From Roseovarius azorensis (GTDB lineage: Bacteria > Pseudomonadota > Alphaproteobacteria > Rhodobacterales > Rhodobacteraceae), in contig NZ_FOAG01000006.1 in the NCBI RefSeq assembly GCF_900109455.1, positions 186,001 through 250,000 on the forward strand: DNA of 64,000 nucleotides. Reading direction: 5' to 3'. How positions within the stretch are numbered: position 1 is the first letter of the stretch; every line of letters starts with the position of its first letter. The position numbers and the translations under genes are program-made. Below the pieces are notes generated by a model. That model ran no database searches and was not told the DNA's origin. It was given only the letters and a program-made list of their open reading frames with translations. Shown here one piece after another: positions 15,544-24,951 of the stretch.

Positions 15544-15563
15544 ATCCCCGCCTGCGCGGGGAT
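15544..15563. repeat. REP-like palindrome (ATCCCCGC/GCGGGGAT)
   Basis: Perfect 8-bp stem ATCCCCGC-CTGC-GCGGGGAT followed by GACG. This matches the widespread proteobacterial extragenic palindrome whose reverse translation gives the familiar VIPAQAGI peptide artefact. It sits between two gene ends (the secreted protein and pheA) and may serve as a terminator. Confidence 0.55.
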
Positions 15564-15594
15564 GACGGGCGCGAGGGGGGCGGGGTGGCCGGCC

Positions 15595-16437
15595 CTAGCT
15601 GCCCTCGTGTCGCCGCGGGTCGGCGGGGTAGACGCCGAGGATGGTGACATCGGAGGTGAAGTAATCCAGCTCGTCCAGCGCGCGGGCCACTGGGGGATCC
15701 TCGGGGTGGCCCTCGATATCGGCATAGAACTGGGTCGCGGTGAACGAACCGCCGACCATGTAGCTCTCGAGTTTGGTCATGTTCACCCCGTTGGTGGCAA
15801 AGCCGCCCATCGCCTTGTAGAGCGCGGCGGGGATATTGCGCACCTGAAACACGAAGGTGGTCATCATGCCGTCACCGCCCCTGCGCGCGAAATCGGGTTC
15901 GCGCGCCATGACCAGAAACCGGGTGGTGTTGGTGCTCTGGTCCTCGATATGCCGTGCGAGCACGTCGAGGCCGTAGATCTCGCCCGCAAGCTCGCTGGCC
16001 AGCGCCGCGATTTCGGGCCGACCGGCCTCGGCGACATGTCGGGCCGATCCGGCGGTGTCGGCGCCGGTGATCCGGCGGATGCCGTGGCGCTCCAGAAAGG
16101 CGCGGCACTGACCCAGAAGCATGGTGTGGCTCATCGCGCTCTCGACCTGGTCGAGGCGCACACCGGGCAGGGCCAGAAGGTTGATGTGCACACGCACGAA
16201 GGCCTCTGCCACGATATGCAGTCCGGATTCGGGCAAGAGGTGGTGAATATCGGCGACCCGCCCGAAGGTCGAGTTCTCGACCGGCAGCATGGCAAGATCA
16301 GCCTCGCCTTCGCGCACCGCTGCAATCGCATCCTCGAAGGTGCGGCAGGGCAGGGGTTCCATCGCGGGATATGTCTCGCGGCAGGCCTGGTGCGAGTAGG
16401 CGCCAAGCTCTCCCTGAAAGGCGATGTGGTTGGTCAT
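15595..16437 (-). CDS. pheA: Prephenate dehydratase
   Basis: Converts prephenate to phenylpyruvate in phenylalanine biosynthesis. A PDT catalytic domain (about 1-180) contains the GELGAYSHQAC start motif, VENSTFGRV and the active-site TRF in NTTRFLV. A C-terminal ACT domain (about 190-275) with ALYKAMGGFATNGVNMTKLESY provides phenylalanine feedback inhibition. Monofunctional: there is no chorismate mutase domain. ATG codons at 16443 and 16437 are both possible; GGAAAA is better spaced from the second. It is divergent from the cytochrome gene. Confidence 0.94.
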   Translation of the reverse strand: MTNHIAFQGELGAYSHQACRETYPAMEPLPCRTFEDAIAAVREGEADLAMLPVENSTFGRVADIHHLLPESGLHIVAEAFVRVHINLLALPGVRLDQVESAMSHTMLLGQCRAFLERHGIRRITGADTAGSARHVAEAGRPEIAALASELAGEIYGLDVLARHIEDQSTNTTRFLVMAREPDFARRGGDGMMTTFVFQVRNIPAALYKAMGGFATNGVNMTKLESYMVGGSFTATQFYADIEGHPEDPPVARALDELDYFTSDVTILGVYPADPRRHEGS

Positions 16438-16556
16438 CCGCATTTTTCCGTGTTCTTGGCCCGGTCGGGCGTTTGGTCGCGGAAACTACACCTTGCGCGT
16501 CAGTAGGGGAAGCGGATAGATACGCGGCCAACAATGGATCAAATGGAAACGGGCCA

Positions 16557-17609
16557 ATGTTCGACACAATGACACTGACAAAGACCGCTGGCGCCCTGTG
16601 CGGCGCCCTGCTGATCTTTCTTCTCGGCAATTGGGCGGCGGAGACGATCTATTCGACAGGTGGCGGTCATGGTGAGGATCACGCGCAGGGTTACGTGATC
16701 GACACCGGCGCGGGCGATACCGAAGAAGAGGTCGCCGATGAGGGGCCGAGTCTGGCGGAACTGATGGCCGCCGCGGATCCGGCGAATGGCGAAAGCGTGT
16801 TTCGCAACTGTGCTGCCTGTCACGCGGTCGCGGATGGCGAGAACAAGGCCGGGCCGCATCTCTACGGTGTGGTTGGCCGGGCTGTCGGGTCGGTTGACGG
16901 GTTTGGCTATTCCGGTGCGCTGACCGAGGTGGCCGAGGTCTGGACGCCGGTGGAACTGAATGCGTTTCTTGAAAATCCGCGTGGCTATGCACCGGGCACG
17001 TCGATGGGCTATGCCGGGCTGCGCAAGGCTGAGGATCGCGCCGACCTGATCGCCTATCTCGATCAGACCGACGGCACGACCTTTGAAATGCCGGTGGATG
17101 AGGCGGCGGCCGAAGAGCCTGCGGCGGAGGAAGGTGCGACCGAGGAAGGCGCTGCGGAAGAGGGTGCGACCGAGGAGGACGCTGCCGAAGAGGGTGCGAC
17201 CGAGGAAGGCGCTGCGGAAGAGGGTGCGACCGAGGAGCCCACAACGGAACAGGCAGCGACGGAAGAGTCCGGCGCATCGGATTTTGCCGCTCTGGTTGCC
17301 GCTGCCGATCTCGGCGAGGGCGAGAGGATTTTCCGCCGCTGTGCCGCCTGTCACGCGGTCGCGGATGGCGAGAACAAGGCCGGGCCTCATCTCTTTGCCG
17401 TGGTCGGCCGTGATATCGCCAGCGTCGAGGGGTTCAACTATTCCGACGCGCTCAAGGGGCTGGACGGTGAATGGACGCCGGAAAAGCTAAGCGCATGGCT
17501 GGAGAAACCGAGCGAGTTTGCGCCGGGCAACCGCATGGGATTCCCCGGCCTCAAGGACGAGCAGGACCGCGCCAATCTGATCGGCTATCTGCAAAGCGTC
17601 GGCAACTGA
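16557..17609 (+). CDS. Membrane-anchored di-haem cytochrome c with acidic repeat linker
   Basis: 350 residues: one N-terminal membrane anchor (about 10-28) and two class I cytochrome c domains with CAACH haem-binding sites at 85-89 and 262-266; likely axial methionines are Met150 and Met327. Between them (about 180-248) lies a Glu/Ala linker with four 10-residue repeats. Each domain resembles the single-haem membrane cytochrome c552 (CycM) of Paracoccus and relatives, which carries electrons from the bc1 complex to terminal oxidases. The two haem regions share long stretches of identical DNA (around 16815-16863 and 17345-17393), implying recent domain duplication or gene conversion. Probable role is electron transfer to aa3 or cbb3 oxidase. 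The next gene is separated by a terminator. Confidence 0.9.
   Translation: MFDTMTLTKTAGALCGALLIFLLGNWAAETIYSTGGGHGEDHAQGYVIDTGAGDTEEEVADEGPSLAELMAAADPANGESVFRNCAACHAVADGENKAGPHLYGVVGRAVGSVDGFGYSGALTEVAEVWTPVELNAFLENPRGYAPGTSMGYAGLRKAEDRADLIAYLDQTDGTTFEMPVDEAAAEEPAAEEGATEEGAAEEGATEEDAAEEGATEEGAAEEGATEEPTTEQAATEESGASDFAALVAAADLGEGERIFRRCAACHAVADGENKAGPHLFAVVGRDIASVEGFNYSDALKGLDGEWTPEKLSAWLEKPSEFAPGNRMGFPGLKDEQDRANLIGYLQSVGN
17127..17246 (+). repeat. Four tandem 30-bp coding repeats (acidic linker)
   Basis: Four consecutive 30-base units encode EEGATEEGAA, EEGATEEDAA, EEGATEEGAA and EEGATEEPTT. The first three are nearly identical at DNA level, so copy number could vary by slippage, altering the distance between the two haem domains. 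Confidence 0.85.
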
Positions 17610-17630
17610 GATTGACGATTTCGTGAACAT

Positions 17631-17662
17631 GGCCGCTGCCCGGTGCGGGTGGCGGCCTTTTT
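17631..17662 (+). terminator. Rho-independent terminator of the cytochrome gene
   Basis: GGCCGC...GCGGCC arms (17631-17657), extended inward by CCC/GGG pairing, are followed by TTTTT, 22 bases after the cytochrome stop. Confidence 0.8.
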
Positions 17663-17765
17663 CATGGGTGCGCCGGATGATCGCGCTTGAACAAGGCGTC
17701 CCCCCTCCTTAGCTTGCCAAGAACAGAAAAAGCGCCAGATAAGGCAGCGGCAGGAGGATGATAGC

Positions 17766-19700
17766 ATGACCGGACACCAATGCCCGGCTGACGCCCGGGT
17801 TGCCTGGAAAGTTGCGCCATGGCGCGCGCTCATGGCCCTTGCGGGCCTGTCGATTGCGGCACTCATGGCGCAGGCGGTGTGGGCCGGGGAAAAGATCATC
17901 ACCTCGCATGGCTATTCGTTCTATGGCGATCTGAAATATCCCGCCGATTACGAGCATTTCGATTACGTGAACCCGGATGCGCCCAAGGGTGGCGAGATCG
18001 CGCTGTATGCGCCCGGTACGTTCGACTCGATGAACCCCTATTCGCGCAAGGGCCGCGCCGGGCGGCTGTCGTGGATGGTCTACGAGAGCCTCCTGGGCGG
18101 ATCGGAGGCCACCGGCGAGCCGCTGCCGGGGGATCGCTATAACGAGGGTTATGGCCTGCTGGCCGAACGGCTGGAATATGACGAGGGCAAGACCTGGGTG
18201 ATTTTTCACATGCGGCCCGAGGCACGGTTTGCCGATGGCACGCCGGTCACGGCGCATGACGTGGTGTTCTCGCACGACCTGTTTCTGGAACAGGGGCTGA
18301 AATCCTATGCCGATGCGGTCAAGCGCCGGGTGCTGAGCGCCGAGGCGCTGGACGATCACCGGGTGAAATTCACCTTTGCCGAGGGCATCTCGCGCCGGTC
18401 GCTGATTGATCAGGTGGGGGGCACGCCGGTGTTTCCGCGCAAGTGGTATGAGGATACCGGCGCGCGGCTGGATGAGCCGCGGCTGGAGGCGGCGCCGGGG
18501 TCCGGCCCCTATCAGGTCAAGAGCTATGACGTGAACCGCAACATCGTCTATGAGCGCAACCCCGATTACTGGGGCTGGCATCTGCCGATCAACAAGGGGC
18601 GGCATAATTTCGACCGTATAAGGATAGAGTATTTCGCCGATGACAACGCCGCGTTCGAGGCGTTCAAGGCGGGCATCTACACGTTCCGGCCCGAGGGCAA
18701 TTCCAAGACCTGGGCGACCGGATACGATTTCCCGGCGATGCAGAAGGGGCATGTGGTCAAGGCCGAACTGCCCGACGGATTGCCGCCGACGCCTTCGGGG
18801 TTCGTCTTCAACCTTGGCCGCGAGAAGTTGCAGGACAAGCGGGTTCGACAGGCGATTGCGCTGGGGTTCAATTTCGAGTGGACCAATGCGTCGCTGCAAT
18901 ACGGTCTCTTCCGGCAGCGCCATTCCTTTGTGCAGGATACGCCGCTTGAGGCCAAGGGCGTGCCGGAGGGGGCGGAACTGGAACTGCTGAAATCGCTGGG
19001 CGATCTGGTGCCCGAGGAGATGCTGACCGCGCCTGCGGTGATGGCGCACGAATCCGACGGTTCGCGGCTCAATGACCGGCGCAATCTGCGGGCGGCGATG
19101 AAACTGCTGGACGAGGCGGGCTGGGCCGTGGGCGGCGACGGCAAACGGCGCAATGCGGCAGGCGAGGTGCTCAGGATCGAGATCCCGATTTCCGCCTCTG
19201 GATCTGCCACCATGTCGGCGGTCGTCGAGAGTTTCGTGAGCAATCTGCAACTGATGGGGATCGACGCGAAATTCGACAAGATCGACGCTGCGCAATATAC
19301 CGCGCGCGAGCGGGACCGCGACTATGACATGATATTTGACAGCTATGTCGCGTTCCTTGAGGCGGGCACCGGGCTGCATCAGCGTTATGGCAGCAAGGAG
19401 GCCGCGTTCAGCCTGTTCAACCCCGCCGGGCTGGCAAGCCCGATGGTGGATGCGATCATCGACCGCGCCCTCGAGTCGGGCAGCAAGGAAGAGCAGGACG
19501 TGGCGCTGACGGCACTGGACCGGGCGCTGCGCTATGAATTCTTCATGGTGCCGACATGGTATCTGGACCAGAGCTGGGTCGCCTATTGGGATATGTTCGA
19601 CTATCCCCGGCCGCTGCCGCCCTATGCCACCGGAGTGCTGGATTTCTGGTGGTATGACGCGGAAAAGGCCGAGGCGCTCAAGGCTGCGGGCGCGCTGTGA
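17766..19700 (+). CDS. yejA: Peptide ABC transporter substrate-binding protein (YejA-type)
   Basis: Family 5 extracellular solute-binding protein of 644 residues. The N-terminal membrane-targeting segment (about 20-38, ending AVWAGEKI) is a signal peptide with a rather long n-region. Family features include YFDYVNPDAPKGGE-like sequence (HFDYVNPDAPKGGEI), LNPYS-like MNPYSRKGRAG, and VYESLL. GGCAGGAGG lies upstream of the ATG. The following three genes encode matching permeases and a dual ATPase, so the set is a YejABEF importer; in E. coli this imports microcin C and oligopeptides. The natural substrate is presumably peptides. Preceded by a terminator, so the operon likely starts with its own promoter in 17663-17765. 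Confidence 0.92.
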   Translation: MTGHQCPADARVAWKVAPWRALMALAGLSIAALMAQAVWAGEKIITSHGYSFYGDLKYPADYEHFDYVNPDAPKGGEIALYAPGTFDSMNPYSRKGRAGRLSWMVYESLLGGSEATGEPLPGDRYNEGYGLLAERLEYDEGKTWVIFHMRPEARFADGTPVTAHDVVFSHDLFLEQGLKSYADAVKRRVLSAEALDDHRVKFTFAEGISRRSLIDQVGGTPVFPRKWYEDTGARLDEPRLEAAPGSGPYQVKSYDVNRNIVYERNPDYWGWHLPINKGRHNFDRIRIEYFADDNAAFEAFKAGIYTFRPEGNSKTWATGYDFPAMQKGHVVKAELPDGLPPTPSGFVFNLGREKLQDKRVRQAIALGFNFEWTNASLQYGLFRQRHSFVQDTPLEAKGVPEGAELELLKSLGDLVPEEMLTAPAVMAHESDGSRLNDRRNLRAAMKLLDEAGWAVGGDGKRRNAAGEVLRIEIPISASGSATMSAVVESFVSNLQLMGIDAKFDKIDAAQYTARERDRDYDMIFDSYVAFLEAGTGLHQRYGSKEAAFSLFNPAGLASPMVDAIIDRALESGSKEEQDVALTALDRALRYEFFMVPTWYLDQSWVAYWDMFDYPRPLPPYATGVLDFWWYDAEKAEALKAAGAL

Positions 19701-19718
19701 TCCGGGGGAACGTCTGAG

Positions 19719-20813
19719 ATGGGCGCCTATATCCTGCGGCGGCTGTTGCTGATCGTGCCCACGCTCTTCGGGATTATGGTCATCAATTTCGCGCTGGTGC
19801 AATTCGTGCCCGGCGGGCCGGTCGAACAGATGATCGCCAACATGCAGGGGCAGGGCAATGTGTTCGAGAGCTTTTCCGGCGCAGGGTCCGATACCGGGCA
19901 GGAGATGGTGGGCACGGCGGGCGGTAACGATCAATACCTCGGCGCGCGGGGCCTGCCGCCGGAGTTGATCAAGGAACTGGAGGAACAGTTCGGTCTCGAC
20001 AAGCCCCCGGTCGAGCGGTTCTTCAACATGATGTGGAACTACATGCGCTTCGATTTCGGCGAGAGTTATTTCCGCAAGATCGAGGTGCTGGATCTGGTGC
20101 TGGAAAAAATGCCGGTTTCGATCACGCTGGGCCTGTGGTCGACGCTGATCGCCTATATCGTGTCGATCCCGCTGGGGGTGGCCAAGGCGGTGCGGGACGG
20201 CACGAGGTTCGACACATGGACCAGCGGCGTGATCATCGTGGCCTATGCGATCCCGGCGTTTCTGTTTGCGATCATGCTGCTGGTTCTGTTCGCGGGGGGC
20301 AGTTATTTCCAGATATTCCCGCTGCGCGGCCTGACCTCGGACAATTTCGATCAGCTGAGCCTCGTGGGCAAGATCGGCGATTATCTCTGGCATATCGCGT
20401 TGCCGGTCATCGCCTCGACCATCTCGGCCTTTGCGACGCTGACGCTGCTGACCAAGAACAGTTTTCTCGACGAGATCAAGAAGCACTACGTGATGACCGC
20501 GCGGGCCAAGGGGTTGAGCGAGCGCCGCGTGCTCTACGGGCATGTGTTCCGCAACGCGATGCTCATTGTGATCGCGGGGTTCCCGGCGGTGTTCATCGGG
20601 GTGTTCTTTGGCGGCTCGGTTCTGATCGAGACGATCTTCAGTCTCGATGGGCTGGGGCGCCTGGGATTCGAGGCGGCGGTGGGGCGCGATTACCCGGTGA
20701 TGTTCGGCACGCTGTTTCTGTTTGGCCTGATCGGTCTGGTGGTCGGCATCCTGAGCGACCTCATGTATGTGCTGGTCGATCCGCGCATCGACTTTGAAAA
20801 GCGGGAGGGCTGA
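19719..20813 (+). CDS. yejB: Peptide ABC transporter permease (YejB-type)
   Basis: Inner-membrane permease of 364 residues with the N-terminal signature [20 protein letters not shown] and the oppB/dppB-type transmembrane domain. A large periplasmic segment (about 35-125) separates helix 1 from the rest, as in YejB. The cytoplasmic EAA loop that docks the ATPase lies around the [20 protein letters not shown] region. It begins 18 bases after yejA and is followed 4 bases later by the GTG of yejE. Confidence 0.93.
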   Translation: MGAYILRRLLLIVPTLFGIMVINFALVQFVPGGPVEQMIANMQGQGNVFESFSGAGSDTGQEMVGTAGGNDQYLGARGLPPELIKELEEQFGLDKPPVERFFNMMWNYMRFDFGESYFRKIEVLDLVLEKMPVSITLGLWSTLIAYIVSIPLGVAKAVRDGTRFDTWTSGVIIVAYAIPAFLFAIMLLVLFAGGSYFQIFPLRGLTSDNFDQLSLVGKIGDYLWHIALPVIASTISAFATLTLLTKNSFLDEIKKHYVMTARAKGLSERRVLYGHVFRNAMLIVIAGFPAVFIGVFFGGSVLIETIFSLDGLGRLGFEAAVGRDYPVMFGTLFLFGLIGLVVGILSDLMYVLVDPRIDFEKREG

Positions 20814-20817
20814 GGCT

Positions 20818-21927
20818 GTGATCCGCCTGTCGCCGCTCAATCAGCGCCGCTGGCGCAATTTCCGGCGCAACCGGCGGGCGTTCTGGTCGCTGGTGATTTT
20901 TTCGGTGATCTTCACCATCACGCTGTTTGCCGAGTTCGTGGCCAATGACAAGCCGATCCTGGTGCAGTATCGCGGCGACTATTACATGCCGATTTTCCGG
21001 TTCTATCCCGAGACCGCGTTCGGCGGGGATTTCGAGACCGAGGCGATCTATCGCGATCCCGAGGTGCAATGCCTGATCGCGTCGGGGGGATTGGACATCT
21101 GTTTCGACGATCCCGAGGGCGTTATCGCGGATGCCGCAGACGGCGTGGTCGGGGGCGAGGTGATCGAGAAGGGCTGGGCGATCTGGCCGCCCATCCCCTA
21201 CAGCTACAACACCACGGTGGACCGGCCCGGCGCCGCCCCGCTGCCGCCCAACGGGCAGAACCTGCTGGGCACGGATGATACCAAGCGCGACGTGCTGGCG
21301 CGGGTGATCTACGGGTTCCGTCTGTCGGTGATGTTCACGCTGATCGTGACGCTATTGTCGTCGGTCATCGGGATATTCGCGGGGGCGGTGCAGGGCTATT
21401 TCGGTGGACGCACGGATTTGATCTTTCAGCGGATCATCGAGATATGGTCATCGACCCCGCAGCTATATGTCATCATCATCCTTTTCGCGATCCTGCCGCG
21501 AAGTTTCTGGCTGTTGGTGGTGATCACAGTCCTGTTCGGCTGGATGGCGCTGGTTGGTGTGGTGCGGGCGGAGTTCCTGCGCGCGCGCAATCTGGAGTAT
21601 GTGCGCGCCGCCAAGGCGCTAGGGGTCAGCAATCTGACGATCATGTTCCGCCATATGCTGCCCAATGCGATGGTGGCGACGCTGACCATGCTGCCGTTCG
21701 TGATCACCGGGACGATCTCGCTGCTGGCGGGGCTGGATTTTCTGGGTTTCGGGTTGCCGTCCTCTGCCCCTTCGCTGGGCGAGTTGACGTTGCAGGCCAA
21801 GCAGAACCTGCAGGCGCCGTGGCTGGCGTTCACGGCGTTCTTTGCCTTTGCGATCATGCTGTCGCTCCTGGTGTTCATCTTCGAGGGTGTGCGCGACGCC
21901 TTTGATCCGAGAAAGACCTTTCAATGA
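20818..21927 (+). CDS. yejE: Peptide ABC transporter permease (YejE-type)
   Basis: Second permease, 369 residues from the GTG at 20818, which has GGGAGG just upstream inside the yejB end; an earlier in-frame ATG lies within yejB and is less likely. LSPLNQRRWRNFRRNRRAFW at the N-terminus is the OppC-type pre-TM segment. A long periplasmic loop (about 40-150) precedes the transport domain with its EAA loop (RAAKALGVSNLTIMFRHMLPN). Its last bases overlap the yejF start (ATGA), suggesting coupled translation. Confidence 0.93.
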   Translation: MIRLSPLNQRRWRNFRRNRRAFWSLVIFSVIFTITLFAEFVANDKPILVQYRGDYYMPIFRFYPETAFGGDFETEAIYRDPEVQCLIASGGLDICFDDPEGVIADAADGVVGGEVIEKGWAIWPPIPYSYNTTVDRPGAAPLPPNGQNLLGTDDTKRDVLARVIYGFRLSVMFTLIVTLLSSVIGIFAGAVQGYFGGRTDLIFQRIIEIWSSTPQLYVIIILFAILPRSFWLLVVITVLFGWMALVGVVRAEFLRARNLEYVRAAKALGVSNLTIMFRHMLPNAMVATLTMLPFVITGTISLLAGLDFLGFGLPSSAPSLGELTLQAKQNLQAPWLAFTAFFAFAIMLSLLVFIFEGVRDAFDPRKTFQ

Positions 21928-23519
21928 GTGTCCTGGAGGTCAGGGATCTGCGGGTGAGTTTCCGGCAGGACGGGCAGTTGATCCCGGCGGTCAGGGGGGT
22001 GTCGTTCGGCCTCGACCGGGGTGAGACGGTGGCGCTGGTGGGCGAATCCGGTTCGGGTAAATCGGTGACGGCGCTGTCAACGGTGTCGCTGCTGGGGGCG
22101 TCGGCGGAGGTCAGCGGCTCTGTCCTCTATGACGGGCAGGAGATGATCTGCGCGGATGACCGGCGGTTGCGCAGGGTGCGCGGCAACGACATCAGTTTCA
22201 TCTTTCAGGAGCCGATGACCAGTCTCAACCCGCTGCATACGCTGGAAAAGCAGTTGCGCGAGAGCCTTGAGCTGCATCAGGGGCTGACCGGGGACGCGGC
22301 GCGGGCGCGGATCGTGGACCTGCTGGAGCGGGTTGGCATCCGCGAGGCGGCAAGCCGTCTGGGGGCCTTTCCGCATCAGTTGTCGGGCGGGCAGCGGCAG
22401 CGGGTGATGATCGCCATGGCGCTGGCCAACAAGCCCGATATCCTGATCGCGGACGAGCCGACGACGGCGCTCGACGTGACCATTCAGGCGCAGATCCTGG
22501 AACTGTTGGCAGAGTTGAAGCGCGAAGAGGGGATGGGCCTGTTGTTCATCACGCATGATCTGGGGATCGTGCAGCGCATCGCCGACAGGGTCTGCGTGAT
22601 GAAGGATGGCGAGATTGTCGAGAGCGGGCCGGTGGCGGAGGTGTTTGCGGCGCCCCGGCACGACTATACCCGCAAGTTGCTTGGGGCGCGGGCCGTGGGC
22701 GTGCCCGCACCCGTGCCCGACGGCGGCGAGGTGGTGGCCGAGACCGAGGATCTGCGCGTGTGGTTCCCGATCCAGAAAGGGTTTCTCAAGCGCACGGTGG
22801 GTCACGTCAAGGCGGTCAATGCCGCCACCCTGCGCGTGCGTGCGGGCGAGACGCTGGGGATCGTGGGCGAATCCGGGTCGGGCAAGACCACGCTGGCGCT
22901 GGCGATCATGCGGCTGATCGCGTCGGAGGGGAAGATCAGGTTTGGCGGCGAGGATGTAAACCGCTGGTCCACCCGCGAGTTGCGCAGGCACCGGGCGGAT
23001 ATGCAGATCGTGTTTCAGGATCCGTTCGGCAGCCTGAGCCCGCGCATGACGGCCGCGCAGATCATCGCCGAGGGGCTGGGCGTGCATGGCAATCCGGGCG
23101 GGCGGCCCGAGCGCGACCTTGTGGCCGAGGTGATGGATGAGGTGGGGCTGAACCCCGCCATGATGGACCGCTATCCGCATGAGTTTTCGGGCGGTCAGCG
23201 GCAGCGGATCGCCATTGCCCGCGCCATGATCCTGCGGCCGAAACTGGTGGTGCTGGACGAGCCGACATCGGCGCTCGACATGACGGTGCAGGTGCAGATC
23301 GTCGATCTGCTGCGCGATCTGCAGGTGAAATACGGGCTGGCCTATCTGTTCATCAGCCATGACCTGCATGTGGTGCGCGCGATGAGCCACCGGGTGATCG
23401 TGATGAAGGACGGCGATGTGGTCGAGGCGGGCGAGGCCGGAGCGCTGTTTTCCGCGCCGCAGACGGACTATGCGCGCACCCTTCTGGCGGCGGCGCTGGA
23501 GGGGCGGGTGGGGGCATAG
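21924..23519 (+). CDS. yejF: Peptide ABC transporter dual ATP-binding protein (YejF-type)
   Basis: A 531-residue protein containing two ABC ATPase domains in one chain. Walker A motifs are GESGSGKS (about 39-46) and GESGSGKT (about 315-322); signature motifs are LSGGQRQRV and FSGGQRQRI; Walker B regions end [10 protein letters not shown] and [10 protein letters not shown]. OppD/F-type C-terminal extensions follow each domain. Such fused ATPases are typical of the Yej/Gsi type. It ends four bases before the convergent hemN stop, leaving almost no room for a terminator. Confidence 0.94.
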   Translation: MSVLEVRDLRVSFRQDGQLIPAVRGVSFGLDRGETVALVGESGSGKSVTALSTVSLLGASAEVSGSVLYDGQEMICADDRRLRRVRGNDISFIFQEPMTSLNPLHTLEKQLRESLELHQGLTGDAARARIVDLLERVGIREAASRLGAFPHQLSGGQRQRVMIAMALANKPDILIADEPTTALDVTIQAQILELLAELKREEGMGLLFITHDLGIVQRIADRVCVMKDGEIVESGPVAEVFAAPRHDYTRKLLGARAVGVPAPVPDGGEVVAETEDLRVWFPIQKGFLKRTVGHVKAVNAATLRVRAGETLGIVGESGSGKTTLALAIMRLIASEGKIRFGGEDVNRWSTRELRRHRADMQIVFQDPFGSLSPRMTAAQIIAEGLGVHGNPGGRPERDLVAEVMDEVGLNPAMMDRYPHEFSGGQRQRIAIARAMILRPKLVVLDEPTSALDMTVQVQIVDLLRDLQVKYGLAYLFISHDLHVVRAMSHRVIVMKDGDVVEAGEAGALFSAPQTDYARTLLAAALEGRVGA

Positions 23520-23523
23520 GGGC

Positions 23524-24879
23524 TCAGATCGCCGAACTGTGCCCGTTCTCGTCCATCTCGTAGGCGTCGAACTGACGCGCGATCATGCGGGTCAGGGGGC
23601 GTGCCTCGGGCGGGATGGCAAGGCCGCTTTCGTCAAGGCGCAGGTGTCCCGGATAGGCCTGATCGGCCTCTGACAGCATCTGTTTGAGGGCATCGGCGGT
23701 GATGGCGTGGTCGCGTATGATCTCTGCTGCATCAATGCGGAAATCACACATCAGCGCCTCGATCAGGCGGGCGCGCAGCCTGTCCTCGGGTGAAAATACA
23801 TGCCCCCGCGCCGTGGAAAACCGCCCCTCGCGGATGGCGCCGGTATGCGCGCCGGTGGCGGGCGCGTTCTGCGCATAGCCCTGCGGAAAGCGCGAAATGG
23901 ATGATGCGCCCACGCCGATCAGCACCTCGGCGGTGTCGTCGGTATAGCCTTGGAAGTTGCGGCGCAGGCGCCCCGCCTTTTGCGCGACACTCAGGCCGTC
24001 GGAAGGGGTGGCGAAATGGTCGATGCCGATTTCCTGATAGCCGTCCCAGAGAAACAGGCGACGGGCGGTCTCGAAGAGGTCAAGTCGTTCCTGCGGGGTG
24101 GGCAGGGCATCCGAGGGGATCAATTGCTGGCGCTTGGCCATCCATGGGACATGGGCATAGCCATAGAGCGCCACGCGATCCGGGCTGAGCGACAGGAGTT
24201 TCTGCACGCTTTCGGTGATGCGCGCCCCGGTCTGGTGCGGCAGGCCATAGAGGATGTCGGCATTGAGGCTGACCACGCCGCGCGCGCGAATCTCGTCCGC
24301 CGCCTGGCGGGTGATGTCATAGCTTTGCAGGCGTCCGATGCTTTTCTGGATCTCGTCGTCGAAATCCTGCACGCCGATCGAGGCGCGGTTCATGCCGGCG
24401 GCGGCCAGCGCGTCGAGGCGGGGGCCGTCGATTTCGTTCGGGTCGATCTCGACCGAGAATTCGGTCGCATCCGTAAAGGGTGCGATATTGCGGATTGCGC
24501 CGGCCAGTTCGTCGATCATGCCGGGCTGCAGGAGCGTCGGCGTGCCGCCGCCCCAATGCAGCCGCGAGAGCCGCACGCCGCGCGGCAGAAGCGCGCCCAG
24601 CATGGCAATCTCTGCCTTGAGCGTTTCGAGATAGGCGGTCACCGGCGCATCGGTCTGGGTGCCCTGCGTGCGGCAGGCGCAGAACCAGCAGAGGCGGCGG
24701 CAGAAGGGGACATGCACATAGAGGGATATCCGTGCGTTCTCTGGAATCGCCCTGACCCAGCTGCTAAAATGATCTGGCCCCACCGAGCGGTTGAAATGCG
24801 GTGCGGTGGGGTAGCTGGTGTAGCGCGGCACCTTGGCGTCAAAAAGGCCGAGTTTTCCCAGTTGAGTTTGCGTTTTCAT
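23524..24879 (-). CDS. hemN: Oxygen-independent coproporphyrinogen III oxidase
   Basis: Radical-SAM enzyme of 451 residues that decarboxylates coproporphyrinogen III to protoporphyrinogen IX without oxygen. The [4Fe-4S]-binding motif CX3CX2CXC is Cys60, Cys64, Cys67, Cys69 (FCRRLCWFCAC), and the glycine-rich SAM motif GGGTPT follows. The four-cysteine pattern and length distinguish true HemN from the shorter HemW proteins. It is divergent from fnrL, with a perfect FNR box in the shared 72-base gap, consistent with induction under low oxygen. Confidence 0.95.
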   Translation of the reverse strand: MKTQTQLGKLGLFDAKVPRYTSYPTAPHFNRSVGPDHFSSWVRAIPENARISLYVHVPFCRRLCWFCACRTQGTQTDAPVTAYLETLKAEIAMLGALLPRGVRLSRLHWGGGTPTLLQPGMIDELAGAIRNIAPFTDATEFSVEIDPNEIDGPRLDALAAAGMNRASIGVQDFDDEIQKSIGRLQSYDITRQAADEIRARGVVSLNADILYGLPHQTGARITESVQKLLSLSPDRVALYGYAHVPWMAKRQQLIPSDALPTPQERLDLFETARRLFLWDGYQEIGIDHFATPSDGLSVAQKAGRLRRNFQGYTDDTAEVLIGVGASSISRFPQGYAQNAPATGAHTGAIREGRFSTARGHVFSPEDRLRARLIEALMCDFRIDAAEIIRDHAITADALKQMLSEADQAYPGHLRLDESGLAIPPEARPLTRMIARQFDAYEMDENGHSSAI

Positions 24880-24914
24880 GTGCCAAGGATTATGCAGGAC
24901 CCGAGTTGTAATCC

Positions 24915-24928
24915 TTGACGCAGATCAA
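24915..24928. promoter_or_regulatory. FNR box in the hemN-fnrL intergenic region
   Basis: TTGACGCAGATCAA fits the FNR/FnrL consensus TTGA-(6)-TCAA with full symmetry of the outer bases. It lies 36 bases from the hemN start and 24 bases before fnrL, so it could activate hemN while autoregulating (probably repressing) fnrL. Confidence 0.85.
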
Positions 24929-24951
24929 TTCACGGGAAAAATGACAGTTTG

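Noticed and set aside
17127..17246. The 30-bp repeats as a CRISPR-like or mobile array
   Set aside because: No unique spacers; units are contiguous, in frame and code for the acidic linker of the cytochrome.
17709..20840. A minus-strand open frame of more than 1000 codons
   Set aside because: It is antisense to yejA and yejB, has His/Arg/Gln-rich composition typical of reverse frames in G+C-rich genes, and shows no recognisable domain.
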